DNA from: Pseudomonas cichorii
GTDB taxonomy: Bacteria; Pseudomonadota; Gammaproteobacteria; Pseudomonadales; Pseudomonadaceae
Direction: 5' to 3'
Length of the DNA: 64,000 nt
Assembly (NCBI RefSeq): GCF_018343775.1
Contig: NZ_CP074349.1
Coordinates: 3,090,001 to 3,154,000 of the forward strand
The stretch's first letter is position 1. Each line of letters begins with the position of its first letter. Both the position numbers and the translations under genes were made by a program. The notes beneath the pieces were generated by a model, which ran no database searches, was not told where the DNA came from, and saw only the letters and a list, made by a program, of their open reading frames with translations. Positions 18,553 to 27,641 of this stretch are shown piece by piece.

Positions 18553-19818
18553 TCAGACCGCGCTGGCTTCGTCGACAGCGCCCTGCCCATCAGCCTTGGC
18601 ATGCAATGCTCGCCAGGCCGCTGTCGGGCTGACACCGTTGAGGTAGTAATTGCCCAGCGCCTGCTCGCGGTAGATCGCCGGGTTGTGGGAAGCCAGGGTG
18701 CGTGTGTTACGCCAGTGCCGGTCGAAATTGCGCCGGGTGCTGGTGGCCGAGGCCCCTCCGACTTCAAACAGCAACGTGCTGGCTTCCAGCACCTGGGCCA
18801 GAACAATCTGCTGGGCCTGATAGGTCTGTACTTCCGCTTCGGTATAAAGCTGCTCGACAACCACACCTGCCTGTTCGGCCTCGTACACGGCTTGCAGGCT
18901 GTGGCCGATGGCGGTGACCTGTGCCTGAGCTGCAAAGGCCAGGCTCGACAGGCGACCGATGACCCGCTGCACCAGCGGATCGTCGACCGGTCGGGACTGA
19001 CCAGGAATGCCGAAGGCTCGTGTGCGGCCCTGCACGAAATCCACGGCATCGGCCAGCACGCCACGTGCGATACCGGCCAGGGTTGCCAAGTGCACGGTCT
19101 GATAAAAAGCCGTCAGGTAGGACTCGGCGCGCAGTTCGCCTTTCTTGAAGCGGCGCAGAATGTGCTCTGCTGGCACCTCAACGGCATTAAAGCGTGTGGT
19201 GCCGCTGCCGGTCAGGCGCTGGCCAAAACCGTCCCAGTCATCCAGCACCTCGACGCCCTGCGCCCTGGTCGGCACAGACAGGCTGACAACGTCATCACCC
19301 TCATTGGCGATGGCTGCCACCCAGTCGGCATAGAGCGTGCCGGTGCAGTAGTACTTTTGCCCGTCCAGGTGATAACCCGCGCTGGCATCTCCAGGCACTC
19401 GCGCTTGCAAGGCTACGGTGTTGCTGGAGCTGTCGTTGCGTTCAGCCATCGCAGCGCCCCACAACTCGCCTGCGGCCACCTTGGCGAACCAGTAGGCCTG
19501 GGAGCTGGTTTCACGGGATGACAGCCGTCCTTCGACAAAACCCAGGTGCGCCCGCAGGATTTGCGGCAGGTTGGAGTCGGCTTCCCCCAGACGCACCAGC
19601 CAGTGCAACAGTTGTGGCAGGCTTGCGCCCCACCCGCCATATCGGCGCGGAACCCGCAACGCGCCGAACCCGGCCTCACGTAGCCAGCCAACCGGCTCAT
19701 GGGCCAGCTGGCGTTGCTGCTCGCGCTCTACGGCGCCCGCGGCAATCCGCGCAATGATCGGCGCGAAGCGCGCTTCCAGTTCAGCATCGGTAATAGGCAG
19801 TTCAGACTCATGACTCAT
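18553..19818 (-). CDS. DszC/SfnB-family flavin monooxygenase (third copy)
   Basis: 421 residues from ATG 19818 (AAGGAA 6 bases upstream). An ATG five codons earlier has no good ribosome site. Motifs: FGALRVPRRYGGWGASLPQLL, GQKYYCTGTLYADWVAAIA, FGQRLTGSGTTRFNAVEV, DRHWRNTRTLASHNP. This is the DszC/SoxC-like branch of the acyl-CoA dehydrogenase fold. It sits between a TonB receptor (upstream, 31 bp) and an LLM monooxygenase (downstream), forming an uptake-plus-oxidation operon. Confidence 0.82.
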   Translation of the reverse strand: MSHESELPITDAELEARFAPIIARIAAGAVEREQQRQLAHEPVGWLREAGFGALRVPRRYGGWGASLPQLLHWLVRLGEADSNLPQILRAHLGFVEGRLSSRETSSQAYWFAKVAAGELWGAAMAERNDSSSNTVALQARVPGDASAGYHLDGQKYYCTGTLYADWVAAIANEGDDVVSLSVPTRAQGVEVLDDWDGFGQRLTGSGTTRFNAVEVPAEHILRRFKKGELRAESYLTAFYQTVHLATLAGIARGVLADAVDFVQGRTRAFGIPGQSRPVDDPLVQRVIGRLSSLAFAAQAQVTAIGHSLQAVYEAEQAGVVVEQLYTEAEVQTYQAQQIVLAQVLEASTLLFEVGGASATSTRRNFDRHWRNTRTLASHNPAIYREQALGNYYLNGVSPTAAWRALHAKADGQGAVDEASAV

Positions 19819-19849
19819 GGCAGTTCCTTGCATTCATGGATAACGGCGT

Positions 19850-21961
19850 TCAGAACCGGAACGCCACCCCGGTCGTCACCGAGAAAGCGTCACCCGGATA
19901 GAAATTCGCCGAGTCCTGGCCATTGGCGTTGTAGGCCGTATTGGCGGCAGTGGCGTAACGCTCGTCAGTGAGGTTGCGCAGGTCGGCGAAGACCTCCCAC
20001 TTCTTGCTCGGTGCCTGATAGCCGACCTTGGCTCCCCAGAGCACGTAGGACGGTGCCTGCCAGCTATTGGCGTAGTCGACGTAGTAACTCGACGCGGCAC
20101 GCAGGTTGAGCGAGGCGTAAAAGCCGCTTTGCTGGCGATAGGCAAGTTCGGCCTGATAGACATGACGTGGCAGGCTGGGCAGCTCGTTGTCGCCAAAGGT
20201 GTCGTCGTGGCGGTAGTGGAAATCGTTGAGGGTGTAGGCCTGACGCAGGTCAAGGGTGTCGCCGTTGGCACCCGACCAGAGCAGCGCGCTCAAGCCGGCC
20301 TCAATGCCCTGGTGAATGGTCGGGCTGGCATTAGACGTGGCGGTGAGCTGATCCTGAGTCGCAGTGGCTTGCTGCACCACGACGGTCAACAGCTCTTTCT
20401 GAACCCAGGAACGGTAAAGAGTCAGGCTGCCATCGAAAATACCCTTGCTGCCGCGAATGCCCACCTCGAAAGTGGTCGCCTTCTGCGGCCTGGCATCGAA
20501 CAGATAAGGGTTGCCGGTGCTGCCCAGTTGCCAGGTCACCGGCGGATCGATGCTGCGGCTGACATTGCCGAACACCTGGAAATCCGGCGTCAGTTGATAG
20601 CGCAGGCCGATACGTGGCGCGATGTCGTTCTCGGTGTATTCGACACTGTCGGGAAATTCACTGGTGTTGATGCGGGTGCTGTACTCGATCTCGGCCTTGC
20701 GTTTGATCGTGATGAACGACACCCCCGAAGACAGCCATAGCCGGTCAGTCAGTTGCAACTCATTGCCAAAACTCAGCACCGTGTCCCGGGAGCCGGTGTA
20801 GTTGGTTTCCTGCAATTGGGTGCCGGTGCTGGCGCTGTGGGATTTGACGTCGGCCAGATAGGCCCGCGTGTTACTGAAGATGATGCTGCTGTCGCTGGGT
20901 AAGCCGAAAAAGCTGTCGCCGGTACGGAAATAGCGCAGGGTCAGGTTTATATCCTTGGAACGCCAGTCCTGTGGCTCAACGGCGTAGCGCCAGCCGTTGA
21001 GCAATGGGTAATTGTTGTAGGCCGCCCCCACTTCAAGCTTGCCACCATCGTCGAAAGTGTAAGTGGTCTTGTTGGCCAGAAACGTGGTGCCGTCCTTGCG
21101 GCGTCCGGTGGGTACAAGGTTGCTGCGCGGGTCGTGTTTGAGCTGCTGGCGAGTCAGGGTATTGCCGTTGATGAGGTCCTCTTCCCGGTACTTGAGGAAA
21201 AAGCGCGTCTCCAGTTTCGGGCTGAACACATGCCCGAAGTTGGCCGCCAGACCACGGGCCTCGTTGGAGGCATGGTCCTGATAACCGTCACGCTCGTTGT
21301 GCTGGATATTGATGTAGTAATCGCTGTCACCGACCACGCCGCCAGTGCTCAACTGCTGCTTGCGATAACCGTAGCTGCCGACCTCGAAACGGGCGTAATT
21401 ACCCGGATCGGTACGCCCGGTCTTGCTGACGAAATTGATCGCACCGCCCAGCGACAGGGCTGCATATTCCGAAGCATTGGCGCCATACAGCACTTCAGTG
21501 TGATCCACGGCCTGCATGTCCAGGAAGTCTTCCTGGGTTCCACCGGGGCCAGTGATCGGCAGACCGTCGAAGAGGAACTTGGTCCCCAGCACATAACCTT
21601 GATAGAAGGTATTCAGGCCGGAGCCACGGATGGAAATCTTGTTGGCACCGCTGCCACTGGTGGCCTGGGCGAACACTCCCGGTTGCAGGGCAAGCACATC
21701 CTCGGCACTGCCTGCCTTGCCCTGCTCGACCTGACGGTTATCGACCACTGCGGTATTGCCGGCCACCTTCTGCAAGCGCTTGCGGTCCTTCTGCGCCTCG
21801 CTTGCGGCAGTGCCGGTAACCGTCACTTTGCCCAGCGTCGTACTACCCGATTCATCGGCCGCCTGGGCAAACGGGCCGAGCAAGGCCAGCAGAATCGGCA
21901 CGCTGGCGGCGCTGCTCAGATGGGGTAAATAACGTCCGCTTTTTCGTTTTATCGCCTGCAC
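19850..21961 (-). CDS. TonB-dependent outer-membrane receptor
   Basis: 703-residue receptor with GTG start (GGAG 8 bases upstream). Signal peptide ends near PFAQA-AD. A TonB-box-like KVTVTG is followed by the plug domain (VVDNRQVEQGK, ISIRGSGLN, LFDGLPITGPGG, VLYGANASEYAALSLGGAINFVS) and a β-barrel ending in aromatic F-R-F. First gene of the operon with a DszC-like and an LLM monooxygenase, so it probably imports an organosulfur or sulfate-ester compound rather than a ferric siderophore. It is a paralogue of the divergent receptor at 22470. Confidence 0.9.
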   Translation of the reverse strand: MQAIKRKSGRYLPHLSSAASVPILLALLGPFAQAADESGSTTLGKVTVTGTAASEAQKDRKRLQKVAGNTAVVDNRQVEQGKAGSAEDVLALQPGVFAQATSGSGANKISIRGSGLNTFYQGYVLGTKFLFDGLPITGPGGTQEDFLDMQAVDHTEVLYGANASEYAALSLGGAINFVSKTGRTDPGNYARFEVGSYGYRKQQLSTGGVVGDSDYYINIQHNERDGYQDHASNEARGLAANFGHVFSPKLETRFFLKYREEDLINGNTLTRQQLKHDPRSNLVPTGRRKDGTTFLANKTTYTFDDGGKLEVGAAYNNYPLLNGWRYAVEPQDWRSKDINLTLRYFRTGDSFFGLPSDSSIIFSNTRAYLADVKSHSASTGTQLQETNYTGSRDTVLSFGNELQLTDRLWLSSGVSFITIKRKAEIEYSTRINTSEFPDSVEYTENDIAPRIGLRYQLTPDFQVFGNVSRSIDPPVTWQLGSTGNPYLFDARPQKATTFEVGIRGSKGIFDGSLTLYRSWVQKELLTVVVQQATATQDQLTATSNASPTIHQGIEAGLSALLWSGANGDTLDLRQAYTLNDFHYRHDDTFGDNELPSLPRHVYQAELAYRQQSGFYASLNLRAASSYYVDYANSWQAPSYVLWGAKVGYQAPSKKWEVFADLRNLTDERYATAANTAYNANGQDSANFYPGDAFSVTTGVAFRF

Positions 21962-22050
21962 GGCAAGTACTCCTTAATTGACAGGCCGATATTCAAATGG
22001 CCACTACTTGACCGACTTTGAACAGCGCCAACCGTTATGAAAGTTCACAG

Positions 22051-22066
22051 TGCAGATGTCGTGCCA
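22051..22066 (-). promoter_or_regulatory. σ54 (-24/-12) promoter for the minus-strand TonB receptor
   Basis: Minus-strand sequence TGGCACGACATCTGCA: exact TGGCACG at -24, CTGCA at -12, GG-N10-GC spacing. It lies 90 bp upstream of the receptor start codon. Confidence 0.65.
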
Positions 22067-22380
22067 GCAATTTAATAGTGGTTTTTCTCTATACAGACAC
22101 CTTTTAACAAGTTGAACAACCGTACAAACTGACTGATTGATGTTGCGCTGCAAACAGTTGATCGGCTCTGAAGCATGAAAAACCTGCGAAGGCTCTGAAT
22201 CAAAAGGCGTAGCGGGGTTTTCGCTGTAAACAGATGCAATTCATACACGCTAACAATCCGTAATATGCATATAACCACTACTGTTTACCCTGCAACAGCC
22301 CACCGACAAACTTTACGATTTTTAATCACTTCTTTATCAACACCTACGTCCAAACACCAACTTTACGGGCATCTAACATC

Positions 22381-22396
22381 TGGCACAGAACCTGCT
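22381..22396 (+). promoter_or_regulatory. σ54 (-24/-12) promoter for the plus-strand TonB receptor
   Basis: TGGCACAGAACCTGCT: exact TGGCACA at -24, CTGCT at -12, GG-N10-GC spacing, 74 bp upstream of the TTG start. Nearly the same sequence as the site at 6301. Confidence 0.65.
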
Positions 22397-22469
22397 CAAG
22401 GCCCAAGACTGGCCTGACTATGCCCATAGAACGCCGATACCTTTTAACGACGAACTTGGGAGACATAAA

Positions 22470-24584
22470 TTGCACGCTATACAACAGGACCGATTGCGTC
22501 TGGCCATCCGCCACGCCTCTTTCACAATGGGGCTGGGATGCGCCTTGATGATTCCAACCATGACTTGTGCCGCAGACTCAACGCTGAGCACCGTCACCGT
22601 CCAGGGAAGCCGCCAGTCTGAAGCCGAAAACGCCAGGAGCCAGCTAGCCGAAGTACCCGGCGGCACCAGCGTGGTCGACAGCGAAGAAGTAGCAAGAGGC
22701 CGCACCGCCAACCTGCAGGACACCCTTGGCTATCAGCCCGGCGTGTTTGTGCAATCCACTGGCGGTAACGACGCGGCGAAAATCTCCATCCGGGGCTCCG
22801 GTGCCAACACCTCGCCCGGTTACTTTCGTGAAGGCATCAAGTTCTTGTTCGACGGCCTGCCGATCACAGGGCCAGGAGGCACACCCTATGAATTCCTCAA
22901 TGCCTCGGGCGTGAATTACACCGAGATATTGCGCGGTGCCAACGCCTTTCAGTACGGCGCATTGACCCTGGGTGGCGCGGTGAACTTCGTCAACCACAGC
23001 GGCTATACCGCACCGGGCCTGCGCTTGCGCGCAGAGGTCGGCAGCTACGGTTACCAGAAGCAGACGCTAAGTGTCGGCGGTGTGGAAGGCCCGCTGGACT
23101 ACTACCTGAACGTCGACAATTACCGCAATGAAGGCTATCGCGACTACAGCCTGTCCAAGAGCTCCGGCGTGGTTGCCAACCTGGGTTATCGTTTCAGCCC
23201 GAAACTGGAAACCCGCCTGATGCTGCGCTACCGCGACGAGTTCCACGACGACCCCAGCGCCACCACCCTGGATGCAATCAAGCACAACCCCAGACACGCC
23301 AGTGCCACGGCCGAATCCAGTGGCGCTGGCAGCCGCAGGCCCGGCAGCCTGTGGCTGGGCAGCAAAACCCTCTACACCTTCGACGACGATGCACGCCTGA
23401 CCCTGGGCTTCGCCTATCACGACTATGCCCACAACAATAATCCGAACAGCCCGAGCAACCCCAGTTACTGGGACTGGCATGACCTGAACCTGCTTGCAAG
23501 CTACGAGCGCATCGATAGCTGGTTTGGCCATGAAAGCCGCAGCTCCATTGCCTTTACCTCCACCCAACATCTGCGTGGAGAGGTCAATTCGACGACGGCA
23601 TCGAAGGTTCCGCTCAAGCAGGTCAACTACAAGGACTCCTCCGACCGGGTCATCTCCCTGGGCAATGACCTCAACCTGATCGATCGCCTGTGGCTCACCA
23701 GCGGCGTGTCATTCATCAATGTGCGGCGCAAGGTCAATATCGATCAGGCGGTCAATCCCAACACCACGACTTTCGCCACTCACGAGGACTACGACAACTG
23801 GAGCATCGCCCCGCGCATCGGCCTGCGTTATGAACTCAACCCGCAACTGCAGGTATTCGCCAACTTCAGCCGCTCCATCGATCCACCGGCTTCGTGGGAG
23901 TACTCAGGCTCCGGCCCGACCACGCCTTATATCCGCACGTTGGTAGAACAGAAAGCCAATACCTTCGAGGTGGGCATCAAGGGCTCGTCCGGGATCTTCG
24001 ACGGCAGCCTGGCGCTGTATCGCTCATGGATTCATGATGAGCTGCTGAACGTCCAGTTCATCGCCGCAACCTCGACCTCCGCAGCAGTGACCGGGGCCTT
24101 CAATGCCTCACCGACCATTCACCAGGGCGTGGAAGCGGGCCTCAATACCCGGCTCTGGGAAAACCCTCAGGGTGACCAGTTACGCTGGCGTCAGGTGTAC
24201 ACCTGGAACGACTTCCACTACCGCAACGACGAAGCGTTCGGCGACAACTCGTTGCCCGGCATCCCGAGCCATGTTTACCAGGGCGAGTTGCAGTACCGGC
24301 ATCACGGCGGCGTTTACACCGGTGTGAACGTACAATCAGCCTCGCGCACCGCAGTGGATTACGCCAATACCTTCTATGCGCCCTCATACACCATTTGGGG
24401 AGCAAACATCGGCTACGAAGCACCCAAGGGCGACTGGAAAGTTTCACTGGATCTCAAGAATCTGGCGAACAAGGCCTATGTCTCGGCAGTGACGCCGCAG
24501 TACAACGTGGCCGGGGCCGATACGGCGTCGCTGTATCCGGGGGATGGAATCGGGGCTTATGTGGGGTTTGAAGTGAGGTATTAA
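22470..24584 (+). CDS. TonB-dependent outer-membrane receptor (paralogue)
   Basis: 704 residues. TTG at 22470 is chosen because GGGAG lies 8 bases upstream; no ATG fits. Signal peptide ends near MTCA-AD. TonB-box-like TVTVQG, plug motifs ISIRGSGANT, KFLFDGLPITGPGG and GALTLGGAVNFV, and a barrel ending in V-R-Y. Clearly paralogous to the divergent receptor over the full length (shared FDGLPITGPGG, IAPRIGLRYEL, FSRSIDPPASW-type blocks). Monocistronic; a REP pair follows. Confidence 0.9.
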   Translation: MHAIQQDRLRLAIRHASFTMGLGCALMIPTMTCAADSTLSTVTVQGSRQSEAENARSQLAEVPGGTSVVDSEEVARGRTANLQDTLGYQPGVFVQSTGGNDAAKISIRGSGANTSPGYFREGIKFLFDGLPITGPGGTPYEFLNASGVNYTEILRGANAFQYGALTLGGAVNFVNHSGYTAPGLRLRAEVGSYGYQKQTLSVGGVEGPLDYYLNVDNYRNEGYRDYSLSKSSGVVANLGYRFSPKLETRLMLRYRDEFHDDPSATTLDAIKHNPRHASATAESSGAGSRRPGSLWLGSKTLYTFDDDARLTLGFAYHDYAHNNNPNSPSNPSYWDWHDLNLLASYERIDSWFGHESRSSIAFTSTQHLRGEVNSTTASKVPLKQVNYKDSSDRVISLGNDLNLIDRLWLTSGVSFINVRRKVNIDQAVNPNTTTFATHEDYDNWSIAPRIGLRYELNPQLQVFANFSRSIDPPASWEYSGSGPTTPYIRTLVEQKANTFEVGIKGSSGIFDGSLALYRSWIHDELLNVQFIAATSTSAAVTGAFNASPTIHQGVEAGLNTRLWENPQGDQLRWRQVYTWNDFHYRNDEAFGDNSLPGIPSHVYQGELQYRHHGGVYTGVNVQSASRTAVDYANTFYAPSYTIWGANIGYEAPKGDWKVSLDLKNLANKAYVSAVTPQYNVAGADTASLYPGDGIGAYVGFEVRY

Positions 24585-24597
24585 GACTGATGCCACC

Positions 24598-24689
24598 TGT
24601 AGGACCGGATTTATCCGGGAAGCGGCCTGTAAATCCACTGCATCTCCTGGATCAGGAAGAATGTCTTCCCGGATGAATCCGGTCCTACA
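24598..24689. repeat. REP pair (REPIN-like)
   Basis: TGTAGGACCGGATTTATCC (24598 onward, to 24622) and its inverted copy at 24665-24689, with one mismatch over 25 bases and a 42-base spacer. This sequence type is a very common Pseudomonas REP, located downstream of the TonB receptor. Confidence 0.8.
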
Positions 24690-24815
24690 CCGGCTGCGTG
24701 AAGACGCAGCCCGTACAACCCGCCCGGTTCTATCCTTAGCGCCACAAAGTCTAATTTTCCAGACCGATCTGCCATTACAGTCGATACCGGTCATAGACGC
24801 ATTTTAAGGACGATC

Positions 24816-25640
24816 ATGAACGCCAGGATTTTTGCTTTAGGCTTTTCCACCCTTCTCGCTTCATCCTTCAGCCAGGCGGCTGCACCCGATACCTCGATCA
24901 GCGATACGCAGTACAAGAGCGTGCTGGAAGGTTCATGGCGAGCCAAACAGAACAGTGTGCGCGACAGCCATCGTCACCCGCAGGAAACCTTGAAGTTCTT
25001 CGGTTTGCAGAGCAACCAGATCGTGATCGAAATCACGCCCGGTGGCGGTTGGTACAGCGAGATTCTTGCGCCCTTGCTCAAGGAACACGGGCATTACATT
25101 GCAGCCCTGCAAGCGCCCTCCTCGGGTGACTATTACAAGAAAGCTGCCGACAGTCTGAAGCAGAAATTCAAGGCCGATCCAGAGCGCTACGGCAAAGCGG
25201 AATTCATCGAGTTCGATCCAAAGACACCCGTCTTCGGCAAACCCGCCTCGGCCGACCGGGTCCTGACGTTCCGCAACGTGCATAACTGGGTACTTGCCGA
25301 TGATGCACCGCAAACATTCGCGGCCTTCTTCAAGGTCCTGAAACCGGGCGGAGTGCTGGGTGTGGTCGACCACCGCGCCAAAGACGGCACCGACCTGGAA
25401 AGCATCAAGAAAAGCGGCTACCTGCCCACCGATTACGTCGTAAAACTCGCTACCGATGCGGGTTTCACGCTGGAAGCGCAAAGCGAGGTCAACGCCAACC
25501 CGAAAGACACCAAGGATTACCCTGCGGGCGTCTGGACACTGCCGCCAGCGCTGAAACTGGGTGAGCAGGACAAGGCCAGGTATGTGGCGATTGGCGAGTC
25601 GGACAGGTTTACGTTGAGGTTTGTGAAGCCGGAAAAATAG
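24816..25640 (+). CDS. Exported methyltransferase-like protein (COG4798 type)
   Basis: 274 residues with a signal peptide (ending near SFSQA-AA), so probably periplasmic. The body looks like a class I SAM-methyltransferase fold: VIEITPGGGWYSEILAPLL as a motif I-like element, FRNVHNW, and FKVLKPGGVLGVVDHR as the post-motif. Similar exported proteins occur widely in proteobacteria without a proven function; SAM is not expected in the periplasm, so the true activity is unclear. AAGGACGATC precedes ATG. It is not obviously part of the neighbouring transport operons. Confidence 0.7.
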   Translation: MNARIFALGFSTLLASSFSQAAAPDTSISDTQYKSVLEGSWRAKQNSVRDSHRHPQETLKFFGLQSNQIVIEITPGGGWYSEILAPLLKEHGHYIAALQAPSSGDYYKKAADSLKQKFKADPERYGKAEFIEFDPKTPVFGKPASADRVLTFRNVHNWVLADDAPQTFAAFFKVLKPGGVLGVVDHRAKDGTDLESIKKSGYLPTDYVVKLATDAGFTLEAQSEVNANPKDTKDYPAGVWTLPPALKLGEQDKARYVAIGESDRFTLRFVKPEK

Positions 25641-25680
25641 CGTCGCAGGCAAGCCCCCTCACACAAGGTGGGCTGCCCCC

Positions 25681-26445
25681 TCAATGCGCCCACCGTCGAT
25701 GCAGCCCCCGCGCCGCCGCATCCAGCATGAACCCCAGCACGCCAATAATCAGCACCATGGCCATCAGCTCCGAATACGCCAGTCGATCACGGGTATCGAG
25801 GATGAAGTAGCCCAACCCGGCGCTGACACCGAGCATTTCACAAGGCACCAGCACGACCCACAGGATGCCGATGGACAATCGGGTGCCGGTCAGTACGTGC
25901 CCCAGAATGCCTGGAATGATGATCCTGCGCAGGGTTTCCCATCGCGTGGCGCTGAGGCTTCGGCTCAGTTGCAGCCAGCGTGGATCAAGCTGGCGTACAC
26001 CTGCCACGGTATTGAGCAGGATCGGCCAGACGGCGGCAAAGGTCAGCAGGAAGTAGATCGGCTGGTCGCCAACGCCCATCAGCATCACCACCACCGGCAT
26101 CCACGACAGCGGCGAAATCATGCGCAGCAGTTGAAAGGCCGGATTGGTTGCCGCTTCCAGCGTCCGGGAGCCGCCAATCAGCAAGCCCAGCGGGACACCG
26201 ATCAGCAGCGCCAGCAGCAGCCCGACGAAAATACGCTTGAGGCTCACCCCTATGTGTTCGTACAGCTCAGCCCGCCCGAGCAATTCCCACAGGCTGGCAA
26301 AGGTCGACTCCGGCGAAAATCGCTCTGACAGACCACCCGTTTCACCAAAGACGCTGACGCCCAGCCACCAGAGTGCAAGCAGGCATAACAGACCGGACAG
26401 GCCTAAAAGCGCATGCCCGGTGGTTGAACGTTTCACCTCGCTCAA
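25681..26445 (-). CDS. ABC transporter permease, SsuC/TauC type
   Basis: 254-residue inner-membrane permease with EAA loop (LSRSLSATRWETLRRIIIPGILGHVLTG) and conserved end GLGYFILDTRD. Last gene of the minus-strand operon that starts at 30102; its start overlaps the binding-protein stop (ATGA). Confidence 0.88.
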   Translation of the reverse strand: MSEVKRSTTGHALLGLSGLLCLLALWWLGVSVFGETGGLSERFSPESTFASLWELLGRAELYEHIGVSLKRIFVGLLLALLIGVPLGLLIGGSRTLEAATNPAFQLLRMISPLSWMPVVVMLMGVGDQPIYFLLTFAAVWPILLNTVAGVRQLDPRWLQLSRSLSATRWETLRRIIIPGILGHVLTGTRLSIGILWVVLVPCEMLGVSAGLGYFILDTRDRLAYSELMAMVLIIGVLGFMLDAAARGLHRRWAH

Positions 26446-27641
26446 AAGCCGAACTCCTCGGTACGCTCGAAGTTATTCGCCAGCCCGAAGGTTTTCAGGC
26501 CGCCACTGGCCTCGATGCTGTTGCGCACAAAGCGGTCGTCCACCAGGTCCCGTGCTGCAAACTTTGGATCGAGATTAGCGAGAAAACCCTTGTCGCCTTC
26601 GATCAGGGTGTCCTTGAGGCGACGCACCAGTTCTTCCGTATAGCTAGGGAACGGATAAGGCTGGAAGTCGATGCGATGTTCGTCCCACTGCGTATGCTGG
26701 ATGGCACCGCTGGCCAGATAACCCTGTCGCTCGCTGGCCTGTGGCGCAAGCACCCGGTCCAGCACCGATTGCGCATGCGGCGTGTAGCGGTTGGCGCCGT
26801 CCTTGGAGAGCAGCTTCGCCGCTTCGGCTCGGTTATCCCGGGTCCAGGCCTGAGCCTGAACGATGGCGTTGACCACTTTTTGCGACCACTCCGGGCGGTT
26901 GTTCAAATCATGCTCGTGCATGAACACCACGCAGCAGGCGTGATTGCGCCAAAGGTCGCCGGTAAAGCGCTGGATGCGCCCGACCTTGAGGTCTTCGGCC
27001 AGGGCATTGAACGGTTCGGCGACGATGTAACCGGCAATCCGCTTGCTCGCCAGGGCTGGCGGCATATCGGAAGGCGGTAGCACGATCAGGTTCACTTCGT
27101 TGGCGGCCAGTGTGGCAGTGGCCGCCTTGCTCACCGGCACCAGGCCGTTGTCGCGCAGCAGGTTCTGCAACACCACGTTATGCACCGAGTACCAGAACGG
27201 AATGGCCACCGTCTGCCCGCCCAGTTGTCGAACCTCGTTGATCTGCGGCGCAACGGTCAGGCCCGAACCACCCACATGGTTCCAGGCAACCACCTTGGCC
27301 GGGACTTTGCTGCCATAACGTGCCCAGACGGTCATTGGCGATAACAGGTGAATGACGTTGACCTGACCGGAAATGAAGGCCTCGATCACCTGCGCCCAAC
27401 TGCGCAGCAGCACGGGACGTTCGGCCTTGACGCCTTGGGCCTCGAACAGGCCATTGTTGTGAGCCACCAGCAACGGCGTGGCGTCGGTAATAGGCAAGTA
27501 ACCAATGCGAACGGGGGCATCCGGCTCAGCAGCCGCCCTCGCTTCCAGGCTGTTGAGCAACGGCAAGGCACCGGCTGCGGTCAGCATGGCGCTGAGTTTC
27601 AGAAAGTCACGACGTGTGTGAGTGAAATCGTCCAGGCACAT
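26442..27641 (-). CDS. Tat-exported ABC substrate-binding protein (SsuA/NrtA-like)
   Basis: 399 residues from ATG 27641, with GGAG 8 bases upstream; the earlier ATG at 27647 has no spacer. The N-terminus has a twin-arginine signal (TRRDFLKLSAMLTAAGALP), so it is exported folded. The body is of the NMT1/SsuA-NrtA type (VRIGYLPITDATPLLVAHNNGLFEAQG, GQVNVIHLLSPMTVWARYG, HVGGSGLTVAP). NrtA/nitrate-type proteins also use Tat, so the ligand could be a sulfonate, a nitrogenous anion or another small organic anion. It overlaps the ATPase gene at its start. Confidence 0.82.
   Translation of the reverse strand: MCLDDFTHTRRDFLKLSAMLTAAGALPLLNSLEARAAAEPDAPVRIGYLPITDATPLLVAHNNGLFEAQGVKAERPVLLRSWAQVIEAFISGQVNVIHLLSPMTVWARYGSKVPAKVVAWNHVGGSGLTVAPQINEVRQLGGQTVAIPFWYSVHNVVLQNLLRDNGLVPVSKAATATLAANEVNLIVLPPSDMPPALASKRIAGYIVAEPFNALAEDLKVGRIQRFTGDLWRNHACCVVFMHEHDLNNRPEWSQKVVNAIVQAQAWTRDNRAEAAKLLSKDGANRYTPHAQSVLDRVLAPQASERQGYLASGAIQHTQWDEHRIDFQPYPFPSYTEELVRRLKDTLIEGDKGFLANLDPKFAARDLVDDRFVRNSIEASGGLKTFGLANNFERTEEFGF

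Larger units (their letters stand above)
21962..22469. promoter_or_regulatory. Divergent promoter region between two TonB receptors
   Basis: 508-bp AT-rich region with no gene I can support. It contains a σ54-like site on each strand (22051-22066 minus, 22381-22396 plus). Between them lie three copies of an AAACAG-type motif: GCTGCAAACAG at 22147, GCTGTAAACAG at 22223, and CTGTTTACCC at 22281 in the opposite direction. These may be enhancer sites for a σ54 activator; that role is a guess. Confidence 0.5.

Noticed and set aside
17200..19521. 773-codon plus-strand open frame
   Set aside because: It spans two minus-strand genes (LLM and DszC-like monooxygenases) and the gap between them; no domain, no ribosome site.
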